Shown: positions 34,060-46,835, counted from the first letter of the stretch. The stretch: DNA of 64,000 nt from Talpa occidentalis (GCF_014898055.3 NW_023603184.1:36455359-36519358), one strand, 5' to 3'. The notes: generated by a model from the sequence alone, not told the origin. A program made the numbers and translations.

Positions 34060-34545
34060 TTCCCTTTTAATTAATTGATTTTTATTTTTATAGTTTGATT
34101 TCATTTTATATATATTTTATATTGTTCTTCCTTTTTGTAGAATGCATGCTTTCTCCTTTCAGGTGAAGTCCCCGCAAAATTCTCATCAACAATTCACCTG
34201 TGCACCATCACCATAGTCCCTGGTGTGAGAACACATTCTCTCCCCTGTTTTGATCCCTTTCCCTCCCTCCCCCCAGTGTCTCTGATTAATAGTGGTCTGT
34301 TGATTTTGTTTTTTAATTTATTATAATTATTTTTTCCTTGTTTGGTTCCTCTACATTCCTCCTATAAGTGAAACAATCCAATATTTTTCTTTTTCTTCTG
34401 ATTTATTTCACTGAGCATGATCCCTTCCAGCTCCGTCCGTGTTGCTGTGAATGGTATGAGTTTATCTTTTTTGATTGCTAAATAGTATTCCATCATGTAT
34501 ATATTCCACATCTTCTTGATCCAGTCATCTATCTCGGAGCATTAT
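34060..34545 (-). mobile_element. Older L1 3' end
   Basis: Reverse-strand L1 3'UTR and ORF2 tail: tgagcatgatcccttccagc, tcttcttgatccagtcatct. It is diverged from the young copies and belongs to the same older type as 48430-48760 (shared cattcctcctataagtgaaa). Confidence 0.75.
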
Positions 34546-37500
34546 TTTCAATGAATATAAGCATTCTGTTTTTCTCCATTAACTTAAGATTCTTTATCCT
34601 GTTGTGTAGAATGCAGGCAAGAAGCATCTTCACACTCCTCTCCTCTTCTCTCTCCCCTCCCAAATTCAGTCACTTATTACATAACACCTAACTGGATTAG
34701 ATACAAAAAAATGCATAGTCTTGAGGCTATGATTTAACATTATAATTAGGGACTTAGATTATTTGAATCTTAAAGTGAATAAAATTTTATTGTACTATGA
34801 TTAAATAATTATTCAGCCCAGAATCCATTTTTTACATGCTTCATTCTCAAATCTTTCTCTCATATTCTATTCAGGACAAAATGCTAATGAGTATATAAGA
34901 CAAAACAAACAGGTTCCTGTGCAGAACCTGAGAGAGAAGGAGCACTGTGAACACTTTGACAGTTCAGGGTCAGTGAAGAAGGTCTCCATCCTCACACAGT
35001 TTCAAAAATAACCATGGCAAGGTCTCCATCAGGAAGTCCTTTTGCCTCTCCAGGTAATCACCCACTCAGAAATGGTAGTAATTGGGATAGCTACTTGCCG
35101 AACTGTGAAACTCCAGTAGGTTGTTGAAATCCTCATCATCTACACACCTTGCACACACATCCACATGTATACTCAGTGGTATGTTATCTCACATTAAGGA
35201 TTGTAGCTCAGAAAATGCCTTTGTAAAGCAAGTATACACAGTGGCCTTGCACTCACAGAGTCATATAATCATGTGAAATAGGCACACTTAATATAAACAT
35301 TATTCATACTTGCACATATACACAAAATTATGCATAGTGATTAGTAACATTCACATGCAAATTCAGTCCATTCATACATATATATTAACATCACTCCCCA
35401 ATACACATATCAAATATATGACATATCAGTACATTTCACATAGCACAAAATATTCCTTCAATTTAAATATAAGTACTAACTAACAAAAAGTATGTGTATA
35501 TAAGATTACACTCATATAATCTCAGCAACAATCCTTATTGCACATCCATTCAAATCTCCTGACTTTGCATCCATGTACACCAGGGAGACGAAAGTTAGGG
35601 GTTAATGCCTCCAGCTTTAGACTATAGTCTCAGAGGAAGCCAGTGTGAGTATGAGGCAGTGGGCCTTAGGAGGAGGAGAGAATTAATACTTGTGGGAAGG
35701 AAAAGTTCAGAATTTACAAGGACTTTAAATAGGTCCCAATCTGAGCTCTCTACTAAAGCCTGAATGCCAGGAGCCAGTTAGAGCTGCTTAAGGTCAACCA
35801 GCATGGTCAGGATTAAATCAGATCTAAGGGTGAGTGGTTCCCTGTGCCCCAGTTATGTCTGCCTTTCCCAGAAAACAGTAGAGTTCATATTGACTCCAAG
35901 AAGCTGGACGATAAGGTGTGCACTGGGCAGAATAGTCTGACTCCTCGGGGGTCTCAGGTCCACACATCCATGACTGCTGAGCCTCATTCATAGATGGGGA
36001 AGACATTCAATATTTGCACTGTGTCATCAGCGGAATCTAGAATAGTAGCAAGACAGCCTCTGCATGATCATGAAGGACCTTAGATAAAACCCCATTCTGC
36101 TCCAGAATTATTGTTCTATGCCTTAGTATTAGAAAATCTAAGCAATCTAAATTTCCCTGATTCTATTCCTTATCAATATCTCAGCCCATTTTGCCCTTTA
36201 GACTAAAGATTCCAACTACACAAACTCACTGATGGACATAACTATTTCCTTGGGTACACTGCTGAATTCAAACCTAGACTTGAAATCTCACTTTCAGCAA
36301 TGTGAGAACCTAGTTCTAATAACCATATTTCCAAGACAAAAAATTCTCACAAGATAGATTATATTTTGGGGAACAGAAATTGGATGTAGTTCAATGTGTG
36401 GTCACTATAGCTATAATACTTGATCTTAATACTTGATCTATAATACTTGACCTATAATCTATAATACTTGATCTTAATTTTGTCTTTATTATGCACTGTG
36501 ATTACAAGAGTTCTATTCTGAGGGGCAAGAGAGAACATATTTAATAGCAAAGAAGGGGAAAAAGAAAGAATGTTGAGTAAGAAGAGAGCTTATATCATTT
36601 TCCCTTCTCCATTCCTGTAGTGAAAGTTTATTTTCATCCCTCAAATCAGCAACAAGGTGATAAACTGTTCTTCCCCTCAGAAATACTATTGGAAAGCATC
36701 CATATTGCACAAAAATGACCAAGGATTGCTAATTATCTGTCTATTCCATGATCTCTTGCCTTAACTCTGCATGTGTTGAGTTCATAGATTGTAAGAGAGG
36801 AAAAAGCAAAGAAAAACAAACAAAACAGAGATTGCTGAAAGTCAAGGCACCAGATGTCATGAACGGCCACAGAAATTACAGGAGGAAAGAGAGGCATCTG
36901 CCAAGGGCCCCTATCTCCCACTTCTGACTTTGGTCCCAGGTAAGCTCTGCTCCGACATTGTTCTCTATTGTTCAAGAAAGAAAATCTGAGTGCAGAACAT
37001 AGAGCCAGCACAATGGAATGAGGAAGCTGAAAGGCATCTGTTATAGGAGGTCTCTGGTGTGTGAAAAGGCTTGTGCATATAGATGAATCCATGGAGAAAA
37101 ACAGTCTTTTGAAAGGGAATACAAAATAAAAGTAGCTAAACCCAGGTTTTTCAACTCCAAAGGAGTTTATGGGGCAGGTGAGTTCTCCAGCAAGTCTCAG
37201 GGGCAGAAGACAATAAGGAATCCTAGATAAAGCATCTCATGCCCAGAGATTGCCAAGAGAGTAACTTGAAGCCTATTCTAGAGGCAGCCATCCAGTGAAG
37301 TTGGAGGGCCTATGGGCTTAAAAACAGACTTACCTGTAATTTAGTATATAATTTGGCAAGTGTCCTTTATGTCTACCTCTGCCACTTTGGGGCAAATAAT
37401 ATGGCAACTGTCCTAGAATCAAAACTAACTCAGCATCACTGAATATATTGCTGTAGGCCTGTGATTCAAAGTGTTTTCTAAGTTGGCTTCCTATCCTGAA

Positions 37501-37685
37501 AAGTTGCCCAAATGGCATAAACATAGAGATGAAGAGGATTTATGGTAAAGGTTAAACAAATCAGTTGGTTTGTCTAAAGATTAGAAGGGAAACACTGATT
37601 ATGATATTATTTCCAGGATAAATTTCCATTAGCAGATCATACACTTAAAAAAATATTGATTCTTATATAAAACATTAGTCTTGTA
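34546..37685. other. 5' region of OR52R1; tandem repeat and candidate first exon, no other gene
   Basis: Mostly unique AT-rich sequence. 36411-36476 holds imperfect tandem copies of tataatacttgatct. Donor-like words occur at 35830, 36940 (cccag|gtaagc) and 37177 (gcag|gtgagt); any of these could serve a noncoding 5' exon of the receptor at 38223. Confidence 0.4.
35724..35829 (+). promoter_or_regulatory. Candidate promoter and first exon for OR52R1
   Basis: TATA-like gaCTTTAAATAGg at 35722-35733, then about 100 nt downstream a consensus donor ctaagg|GTGAGT (exon end 35829). The layout resembles the TTTAAATA plus donor at 4424-4560. The intron to the acceptor near 38178 would be about 2.35 kb. 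Competing donors at 36940 and 37177 cannot be excluded. Confidence 0.3.
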
Positions 37686-37958
37686 GGGCCTCCCCTGGTG
37701 GTGCAGCGGTTGAGCGCTGGGCTGTGAAGCTGCCCACAGCCTCTGCAGCTCTGGTTTGATCCCCAGATGCTGGGGAGTGTCCCACATGGTGCGCAGACCT
37801 CTCCTGCCACACCTGCTGCTCCCCTTAGCAGTGTATTTTGTCAGTCTGCCTGTTTTGTTCCCCACTCTGGCTCTGGTGAATTCTCTCACCCTCCCATGCT
37901 TCTGACTGTACCCAGTGCTTGTATAAATCAATCAATCAATCAATCTTTTTAAAAAAAC
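37686..37958 (+). mobile_element. tRNA-derived SINE, full length, with perfect TSD
   Basis: Head gggcctcccctggtggtgca, complete body, tail with aatcaatcaatcaatctttt then A. The 13-14-bp TSD cattagtcttgta(g) lies at 37673-37686 and 37959-37972. Confidence 0.95.
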
Positions 37959-38222
37959 CATTAGTCTTGTAGCTGTTGTATGTTCTCACACCCTTTTGAA
38001 TGGCATAAAAATGAATAAAAAATAGTGTCATCATCTTTAAATGTCACAAATATTTTTTATTAAAATAGTTATAATTATTGTAGTTTACCATTGAATCCAA
38101 CTGCCCTATTTTTCAGTCGATCCATTCAAAAGATTATAAACAATAATAATGATTTATTTGATTGCTCTCATCTACAGAAAGTAAATTACGTTCTCAATGG
38201 AGAGCAAATGCAACAGCCTGTG

Positions 38223-39167
38223 ATGTCGGCTTCAGGGAACAGCTCTTTTCATCCTGATTCCTTCTTCCTGGTTGGGATCCCAGGACTGGAGAATTCTCAG
38301 TTTTGGATTGGCTTTCCATTCTGTGCCATGTACATTGTGGCTGTAGTTGGCAATATCATTGTCATTCATATAATCCGAATTGACCACACCCTGCATGAAC
38401 CCGTGTACCTCTTTCTGGCCATGTTGGCTTTCACTGACTTAGTCCTCTCCTCTTCCACCCAACCTAAAATGTTGGCTATATTCTGGTTCCATTCCCATGA
38501 GATTGAATATCATGCCTGCCTCATCCAGGTGTTCTTCATCCATGCCTTTTCATCGGTGGAGTCCGGAGTGCTCATGGCTATGGCCTTGGACCGTTACGTG
38601 GCCATCTGTTTCCCCCTGCGCCACTCTAGTATCCTGACCCCATCTGTAGTGGGTAAACTGGGGGCAGCTGTGATGATAAGAGGGCTGCTGTGGGTGAGTC
38701 CCTTCTGCTTCATGATCTCCAGAATGCCCTTCTGTGCCAACCAGATCATCCCCCAGTCATACTGTGAACACATGGCTGTGCTGAAGTTGTTGTGTGCTGA
38801 CAGTAGAGTAAACCGTGCGTATGGGCTCTTTGTGGCCTTCTCAGTGGTTGGGTTTGATATTATTGTCATTAGTATATCCTATGTGATGATTTTGAGAACT
38901 GTGCTGGGCTTGCCGCCTGGTGAAGCCAGGCTCAAGACTTTTGGCACATGTGCTTCCCATATTGGTGTTATCTTGGCTTTTTATATACCAGCCATGTTTA
39001 CTTTCCTCACCCACCGCTTTGGACGTAATGTGCCCCGAGTGGTACACATCATGTTAGCTAATCTCTATCTACTGGTACCCCCCATGCTCAACCCCATCAT
39101 CTATGGCATTAAAACCAAACAGATCAGGGACAGGTTTTTTCAAGGGTGTTGTGGAAAATGTCCTTGA
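38223..39167 (+). CDS. OR52R1: Olfactory receptor OR52R1, intact
   Basis: 314-residue class I odorant receptor. The chosen start MSASGNSSFHPDSFFLVGIP aligns with the ASGNSS...LGIPGLE opening I recall for human OR52R1; the frame is open further upstream to 38091, but a splice acceptor (ctcatctacag, ending 38178) lies inside that extension, so upstream ATGs at 38091 and earlier would be intronic, while 38208 remains a possible alternative. Landmarks: glycosylation site N6-S-S; LHEPVYLFLAMLAFTDLV; the OR52R-type SSSTQPKMLAIFWFHSHEI; MAMALDRYVAICFPLRHSSIL; EC2 QSYCEHMAVLKLLCADS; TM6 FGTCASHIGVI; TM7 PPMLNPIIYGIKTKQIRDR. No defect. It is the only OR52-family gene among OR51s here and the leftmost of the plus-strand receptors. 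Confidence 0.92.
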   Translation: MSASGNSSFHPDSFFLVGIPGLENSQFWIGFPFCAMYIVAVVGNIIVIHIIRIDHTLHEPVYLFLAMLAFTDLVLSSSTQPKMLAIFWFHSHEIEYHACLIQVFFIHAFSSVESGVLMAMALDRYVAICFPLRHSSILTPSVVGKLGAAVMIRGLLWVSPFCFMISRMPFCANQIIPQSYCEHMAVLKLLCADSRVNRAYGLFVAFSVVGFDIIVISISYVMILRTVLGLPPGEARLKTFGTCASHIGVILAFYIPAMFTFLTHRFGRNVPRVVHIMLANLYLLVPPMLNPIIYGIKTKQIRDRFFQGCCGKCP

Positions 39168-41110
39168 ACCCAGGTATTCAGTTTCACAACCAACCCCGCT
39201 GCCCTACTGTGGATCTGAAGATGAAATCAAAGTTTGTCACAGACCATCAGCTATTACCACCAAGACATCTCTGTGAAAAAGTGGCCCAGAGGCCAGCAAA
39301 CCTCCAGGACCAACAAGAACAATCTTTAGAACAAGTGCTCTTTCAGAGATTCGGTTGATAACAGACACTGAGGTGACCTATGGTCATCACAGGAAAATAG
39401 TAAAAATCAGCTCATCTATCAAAATAGTGAAATTTAAACATGTCCTCTTCCACAGACCAATAAGTTGAAAATTATTCCTATGCTGTTGGTAGACATATAA
39501 ATTGGTACTCCTTGTTTAAAAGGAGTTTAGAAATGTTCATCAAACAAGTTAAAAAGTGCATATATGTTCCCATTTTAGGAATTTTTTCTAGAAATAGATT
39601 TTTTTTAAATAATGTACAAAGACATGCATGGATTATTTGTTTATACTACAAAAACATTCAAATACTGATTTATATGTCAGGTGAAGCAAAGAACAGTTGA
39701 ATAGTGTGTATTATTTAACTACTATTAGCAAAATATCTAAGGATGTGAAAAATAATCAAGATATAATATTAAATTAAAAAATTACAATTGCATAAGGTTT
39801 AATACTGATTCTTAGGAATGTATGTGTATAGAAAAAGATTCAGGAAATGTATCCAAATGCTAATAAGAGCCACTCTGAGTTTTGAGATTTGTATTATTTT
39901 AATTTTATTATTTTATTTTAATTTTCTGTTTGCACCTTTGTTGTTTCTTATAGTATCCTAAATTGGGGAAATTTAGTTTTAGTGTAAGGAAACAGTAATT
40001 CAAATGAGAACAAAAGCTTTTAGAAAATGGAATTTAGTGCCAAAGCCTAGGGGAGTGGAGTGGGCAATCTGAGAGATGAGAGACTCTGGAAAAAATAAGG
40101 TTTCAAAAAGTTTGAAAATCTCTATGTAAAATTACCCCAGAATCATAAGTTCTTGGAACTAAAAATAAGAAATAGCTGAATGTTGGTCTCTTTTCCAAAT
40201 TTGCTGATTCTTTAATGGCAATCAATTCAGAATGAAGAAATTTTGGAAAAGAATATGAAAGAAGACTCTTCTGAAGATAACCATATTGTGTGGTGAATGG
40301 TAATAAGAAATAACTAGAAACTTTAATAGTATTTATTAATATTCAGTCACCTTTTAAGTTAAAATACCTGTTTTACAGTATTTCAAGTGTTTATTTAGGC
40401 TATTTCATACTAATAGATGCTCTGATGGCTAATTTCCATTACTCTCCACTCGCTTACAGAATGCCTGATGGAGAGTAATTGCTCCAGAGATATTTCTTCA
40501 GTAGATATTTAATAAGTTCCAGATCATTATTTATATGACAAATTATCTTATTTGACAAAGAACATCCTTCAAAATTTCCATGGAGAAAATGAAAGGAGCC
40601 CTAAGACAGAAATCTGGAACCCAGTTTCAAAGCAATGAGGCAAAAAATGGAACTTTTTTCCTCATTGGTGAGAGGTTCTTTGACCTGTTTTTTGTTTTTA
40701 TTAATTTGCAAACACAATATACAGGACACAGGAAATCAGTGTACTTACTAGGTTATTAGATTAATACCAAAGTTGTGAATCTGCAGCCATATGAAGAGAT
40801 ATATTAGGTGAGATGCTAAAAAAAAAGATACCTGGAGCTACCTCTGCTTATGGAGTTTGGGAAACAGTGGCACTTGGAAGAATTCCGGGTCCCCAACCTG
40901 TAAGATTTCTGAACCCTATCTGCTTGGGTAAACGGAGGCTTATAAATATATATAATTATATAAATATACATCAAATGACCAAGTGTATATTTCTTATAAA
41001 ACAAAATATCATACACCTCAAAATTCACATGTTGAAGTTCTAATCCTAACAGCTTGTTTTAACACTTGATCCAACAGACTAGCCAATGGCATACCTAGAT
41101 AAAATATTAT
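39168..41110. other. Intergenic, AT-rich, with one hairpin
   Basis: No gene. A perfect 11-bp inverted repeat attactctcca/tggagagtaat occurs at 40438-40448 and 40469-40479. 39480-39680 has LINE-like wording (tgctgttggtagacatataa, gttcccattttaggaatttt), possibly an old L1-type element. Confidence 0.4.
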
Positions 41111-41514
41111 GTCCTGCTAATGCCTGAGGGTCCCACACACTCATTTAGTAAAAATCATGACCAAGTGTGCCTGGAAGCTCATTAGTATATTAACATGTAC
41201 ACCCCATGTGGGAACTTTAGATGCTAATGAGACATGCAACATACAAAGAAGCATGTAGCTCTTCTTGGCATGCCCCAGTATAGACTTGCCCAGGTATGCT
41301 ATGCTGTTGCACCCCTTTACCCCACTCTGTAGATTGGGGTAAAACTCTTTTCCCAGCTCCCCTTGGAGAGTCTACCCAGAAACTTTCCTCTCCAGCCCTG
41401 TCTCCCTATATACATGCTTAATAAAACGTTGTCTTGATGCCACCTACCTTGCCTTTTTGTCAAATTCTTTTGTGAGGAGTTAGAACTTGAAAAAGAGACC
41501 CAAGGTCTCTGACA
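41111..41514 (+). mobile_element. Probable solo endogenous-retrovirus LTR
   Basis: A block starting tgtcctgctaatgcctgagg and ending ctctgaca (TG...CA). It has a TATA-like tctccctatataca, followed by the polyadenylation word aataaa at about 41420 and a T/G-rich downstream part, the usual U3-R-U5 order. No viral genes adjoin it and no clear TSD was found. The limits are a best guess. Confidence 0.4.
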
Positions 41515-43849
41515 GAAGTAGTATGAGAAAGTCAGAATGCAGGTTCCATCAGACCTAATGAATCAGAATTTTCATTTTAACAAGACCTAGTGGATATTTG
41601 CATGTTCTTTAAATATTTGCAATCATTTTATTATCATTCTAAATAAATAACATGAAGTCATTACTAAGAGAATGAACAAACTTGTTTCTAACCTGCTAGC
41701 AGGGTACAGTCCTGTGAAGTCAATGAAATATGACATAGCCTTATACTCCAAGGAATGTGGTTACTGTCCCCCAAGTAATGGGTATGTTGAACAAGGGGGG
41801 AGAGAGGTTAAATATATGAGATTATAAAATAATCCTTGTGCTCAGCAAAGTTAAAATACAGAACTCTGAGAAATGGAGAATAATCATATCATTGACAAAC
41901 CTTGTTAGACTCCATCTCAAATGACACTTTTGTTCTCTAGAGGAAAGCATCCTCCCTTTGTTCATGTGATCATATGATTCAGGAAGTTTTTACAGTTTGG
42001 GCTGCCTTGTAATAATCTTTATTCACTTAATGTCAGGTAATAAAATTTAGTGACTCTTGTACCTCCTTATAATATCCAGTGTCCAAATATCCACCACTTT
42101 CTCCTCTCAAAAATTCTCTGACATAACATATAAGATATTCAAAACAAAGGACAAAAGTATGCACAGATGATGAAATATTTCACTGATTGAAATCCATTTT
42201 TGTGCCTTATTATATATTTTCTAAAAAATCTTACCTTGAGTATAGCTCACTGTATTAGGAGCATAATAGTGTTTCTGAACCTGATATAAAAAATATGAAT
42301 TTTCCTTTATTAAATTTGTCCCAAGTAGCAATAAAATTAAACTAACAATGGTAGACAGAAAAATTATGTCAGTAGAATTATAATATTAATTATGGACATA
42401 CAAACAGAGTATCAGCTTCTGATTATTTCCTCTGGTTCTATGATGACTTTCCCACTTCCACACTTCATAAATGAAATCTCACCATTTTATATGTCCCTTT
42501 TATGACACAATATCTTTATATGTTTTCTATTCTTGCCATTTTTCTTCTTTAAAAACTCAAGAAAATGTATACCTATAACTAGATATAAAGTGAAGTTTTT
42601 TGTCCAAAATGCATATATTAAGAAATAAGAAAAAGACGGAAGACAAGTTATTTGAGTGTTTGTTCCCAGAACTCAGTAAAAAGAAAAGAAAATCAAGAAA
42701 AGAAGAAGAATTTGAATAATAAATACTAGCACAAAATGTATTTTCAAAGCCATCAAACTTTTAGAAATTTAAAGACACAAAAGCTAGTTCATCAGAAAGA
42801 CTAATAGATTTGACTTGCAAGAATGATCAATTATATTTGAATAAAAGCACAGTCAAGTTAGTGTCTCCATGCCATAGATGCTATAGACTATAGAGCTTAC
42901 AGCTCCAAATTTTCACAAATTCTTCAAGAGAATAGAAATAGAAAGCACACTTCCTAGTGTGTTCCATAAAGTCAGTTTTATTCAACATTGCAAAGAAGAC
43001 TAAAGGAATAACATAAGGCAAAATAAAAATAACACACACACACAAATACATACACACGTACATAAATTAAAGGAAAAGTTGTATAAACACTTTTTTTATA
43101 GAAAACTGGATAAGTCATGTAGAATACCAAAAATAATCAACAGGTTATCTTCTAGATTAAGAAATTACTTAGTAAAATCTATGATATCAGTCATGACACA
43201 AAAATGTTTTCTATATTTTTCACTAAAAATACTTAGAAAAGAAGATTTTTAGGGTTTTAAAATATTTAAAATATTTAAAATTACAAACACCTAAAATAAG
43301 TTCTACAAAAGAGTAAACATTACTACTCTGAAAGTTATAAAACAGCATAAAAGCTAAAGCAATCTTAAATAAATAGATGAATACGCAGTATATTCATGGA
43401 TTGGATGAGTCAGTACTCAAAAGTACTGTTGAATACTATCCCCAAGTTAATTCAGAGTAATTAATTCAAGTAATCCCACATAAACCAACAAATTTCTGCA
43501 TGGAATTGTGAGTGTGTGTGTGTGTGTGTGTGTGAATTCATGGGCTGATTCTAAAATTCATAAATCATCAAACAAAAGTTGAAATCATACTCTACTCAAT
43601 ATCAAACCATTACAAATCTATGGTTTTAAGACTTTGCCCAGAGTCATACAAATGGAACAATGAAGCAGAATGGAGAGTCTACAATTGGCTCATTATATGT
43701 ATGAATACTCTATTTTTAATTAACAAGAGCCATATAAAAGAAGAAAAGAATATCTTTTCTGTGAAAATTGCCAAGATAATTTTGTATTCATACACAAAAT
43801 AAACTAGACACCTAAAATAGCTCTCAAAAACAGAACTAATGTACTTCAA
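41515..43849. other. AT-rich intergenic stretch without a gene
   Basis: Only low-complexity sequence, including an (AC)n run at about 43033-43043 and a (TG)n microsatellite of about 11 units at 43512-43534. Confidence 0.5.
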
Positions 43850-44239
43850 ACACAGAAGTGATATCTGTCACCTTTACCATAGTCTGCTGGCTAGAAACAA
43901 GTCATAGGTTCTACCCACATTCAAAAGCAAAGAATTATATAAGGACTTAAGGAGGCAGAGCTAAACAAGGACTGTTTTATTATTTAATAATCTGTCTGGC
44001 AATTATTTAATAATTATTTTATAATCTCCAAAATTATTTAATAATCTGTCTGAAAATCCTAGTTAGAATGTAATCATTAAAATGTAATCATTTTCAAATC
44101 AAAAGCAGTGAAACTTTTCATCTTTAACAATTACACATTAAGTTAATCAAAATAATTTGCTAGTTCATTTTTGGTGTTGAGTATGACATATGATAGGTGT
44201 TCCAGTTAGATTGACTTGAACACCTCAGGCTTTCTGTCA

Positions 44240-45975
44240 CTAAAAAAGAAATAAAGGAAGACACAAGGAAACAGGAAGATATTCAATGCAATATGGATAT
44301 TTAATCAAACTTTTGATAGTTACATGGAACCATAAATTTATATGAAAACACATAATTCTGAGAAAAAAGAGGAAAGGTATTAACTGTCTGACATCAAATT
44401 ATAACATAAATTCATAGTAATTAAAACACTGTAGCACTGTAATAAAAATAGATACACAGAAAAATAGATAGAATAGGAAGCCCAGAAATAAACCCACACT
44501 TATATAAGCAGTTTGTTTCCAGCAAAGGTGTCAAGAGTATACAATGAAGAAAGGAAAGCCTCTTCAACAAACGGTGACAGAAAAGCCACATGAAAATTTA
44601 AACAAGACCACTCTGTCACACCATACACAAAAGTTAGCACAAAGACTTGAATGTAAGGCCAAAAACCACAAAATACATAGAAAAAAAAAATAGGCAAACA
44701 CTCCCAGACATTGGCTTCAGAGGTGTTTTTGGAAACTCAACTCCAATGGCAAGGGAATCAAAAGAAAAAAGCAAAAGAGTTTACAGCAAACTAAAAAGTG
44801 TTTGCACAACAAAATAAAATTACCTTTAAAAGGAAGCTACATCTTACTGAATGTGAGAAGATATTTGCACAGCATACATCTAATAAGGGACTAATAAAAC
44901 TCATACAAAAAAAAAAAACCTCATACAACACAATAAAAGAAAAAAGAGAACCCAATCGAAAAACGGGCAGAAGAGCTAAATACACACTTCTCCAAAGAAA
45001 ACATACAGATGGCCACAGGCTCATGGGGAGAAAAATACTCATCATCACTTACCAAGGATATGCAAATTAAAAGCACAGTGAGATACTACCTCACACCTGA
45101 GGAAGTGGTGCATATTAAAAACCCAAGACACAACAATTGTTGGCAGAGTGTGGAGAAAAAGGGACACTTGTTCTCTGTAGATGGGGATGGACACCAGTCC
45201 AGCCCCTGTGGAAATGGCCTGTCATCCTCCCTGTGGGTCAATGTGCTCGTGTAGGAGCAGGGGCCTGGGCTCTGAAGCTCATAATGACCTCTCTGTCCAT
45301 TGACACCATAATTATTTCCAGCTAACACCAATTCATCTTCCTATCTTCCCAGTATAGAGGTTACTCAGGACATGAAAAATAGATCAATCTTTTGATCCAG
45401 CAGTCCCTCTCCTGGATAACTACCAAGGGAATACAAACACTAATACAAAGATATGTATGTTCTTCTATGGTCATGAGGCAATGTTTACAATAGCCAAGCT
45501 ATAGAAACGAGGCAAGTACCCAAGGACAGATGAGTGGATTAGAAAGATCTACTGGTGTATACACACAATGGAACACTACTCGCTTACAAAAAAAAAGAAG
45601 AAATCTTGTCACTTCCAGAAAAATGGATGGAACTAGAGTAGATTGTGCTAAACAAAGTAAGTCAGAAAGAAAAAGACAAACACTGGCTCACTCTACTCAT
45701 GTGGATTATAAAGAAACAAAGCAAACAAATAGCAAAAACTCAACCAAAACAAACTAAAAACCTTACTGGATAACTGAGGGCAGAAGGGACGCAGGCGTAG
45801 AAGGGGGTCCCATGGCCTATAGTGGATTATTGGAGGGTTATTGGAGCTTTATTAGTAGACATGATGGTCTACTAATGGTCACACACATTTGTAGAGGTCT
45901 GAACCTTTACTACCCCTAAAGCACACACAATGTTATAAATCAATGTTACCTCAATAAACATAATTTAAAAGAAAC
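44240..45975 (+). mobile_element. Old L1, ORF2 C-terminal part and 3' end
   Basis: Order of ORF2 landmarks on the plus strand: tggaaccataaatttatatg, cccagaaataaacccacact, ccatacacaaaagttagcac, cgggcagaagagctaaatac, tgcaaattaaaagcacagtg, tatgatccagc-type word near 45395, ggatgagtggattagaaaga-type region near 45525, and a 3'UTR ending ctcaataaacataattt. Many indels. It carries a foreign 147-bp insert at 45209-45356. Confidence 0.8.
45209..45356 (+). repeat. 147-bp copy of 46332-46478 inserted inside the L1
   Basis: Inside the L1, between cccctgtggaaa and tagaggttactcagg (adjacent in a normal L1), lies a segment beginning atggcctgtcatcctccct and ending ctatcttccc. It matches 46332-46478 at over 90 percent by eye, in the same orientation. 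There is no poly-A and no TSD. Confidence 0.8.
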
Positions 45976-46752
45976 TTCTCAAACAAGAAGCATAGAAATA
46001 AGAACCAAAGAAAAATAGCCAAAAGGGTAAAACTGACTAGATTTATTGATACCTAGATGAACACAAAACAATCTCTGGCGAGTCAGACTTTCCTAAAAAG
46101 GAGAAAAATAATGTTGGGATGTGGCTTTTCCCATTTTCTATGTTATCTGCATCCATTACTGCCACATTGAGAAGGCTGACTCTCCCCCAAGACATCGGAG
46201 CCCTTGAACTTATTACCACAGGAAACAGCAGAACGCACACCCGTGAGAACTCACCATTCACCCACAGTGGCCCCTGCCACAGCAAGTGGGGTCTAGTTAA
46301 CATACCAGGATGGCTGGGCAGAGATTGATAGGGAAATGGCCTGTCATCCTCCCTATGGGTCAATGACCTCGTATAGGAGCAGGGGCTTGGGCTCTGAAGC
46401 TCATAATGACCTCTCTCTCCACTGACACCATAATTATTTCCAGCTAACACCAATTCATCTTCCTATCTTCCCAGAATAGTGATAATGCAAACAATGATAT
46501 GCATCTTTCTATTTCCCGGGTCTACAGCAATGTCTAAACTTTCCATTTATGGATGATTCAGCTTCCTTTATTTTTTTGCACTTGAGGTCCCTGGGGAAAC
46601 TTCTCACTACAGTAAGTCACTAAAAACCCTTTGGAGATTACACCTAATTTCTGCTCATTTGTAGATAGAAAGAGAGATTTCAGTTTTTCTCTATTTATGG
46701 CCCAAGGGAAATTCATATTTTACCAATGGCCCCAGAGCTCCTTCCTCTTTAC

Positions 46753-46835
46753 TATAAAGTCCAAGACTCCAGAACTGGAACCTGTTCTCTCTCTGTATTG
46801 AAGAGAGAAAAGGCTCATGCACACACATGATGCTG
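46753..46835 (+). promoter_or_regulatory. Shared OR promoter module and first exon (copy 3) for the OR at 48918
   Basis: tttACTATAAAGTCCAAGAC with TATAAAG at 46753-46759; exon of about 50 nt ending gatgctg|GTAAGA (exon end 46835). About 40 nt upstream is ttttaccaatggcccc, which includes a CCAAT word. A good Olf-1/EBF-like palindrome, gTCCCTGGGGA, lies about 165 nt upstream of the TATA (near 46588-46598). The acceptor for the coding exon ends at 48896, giving an intron of about 2.06 kb. The TSS is inferred. Confidence 0.65.
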
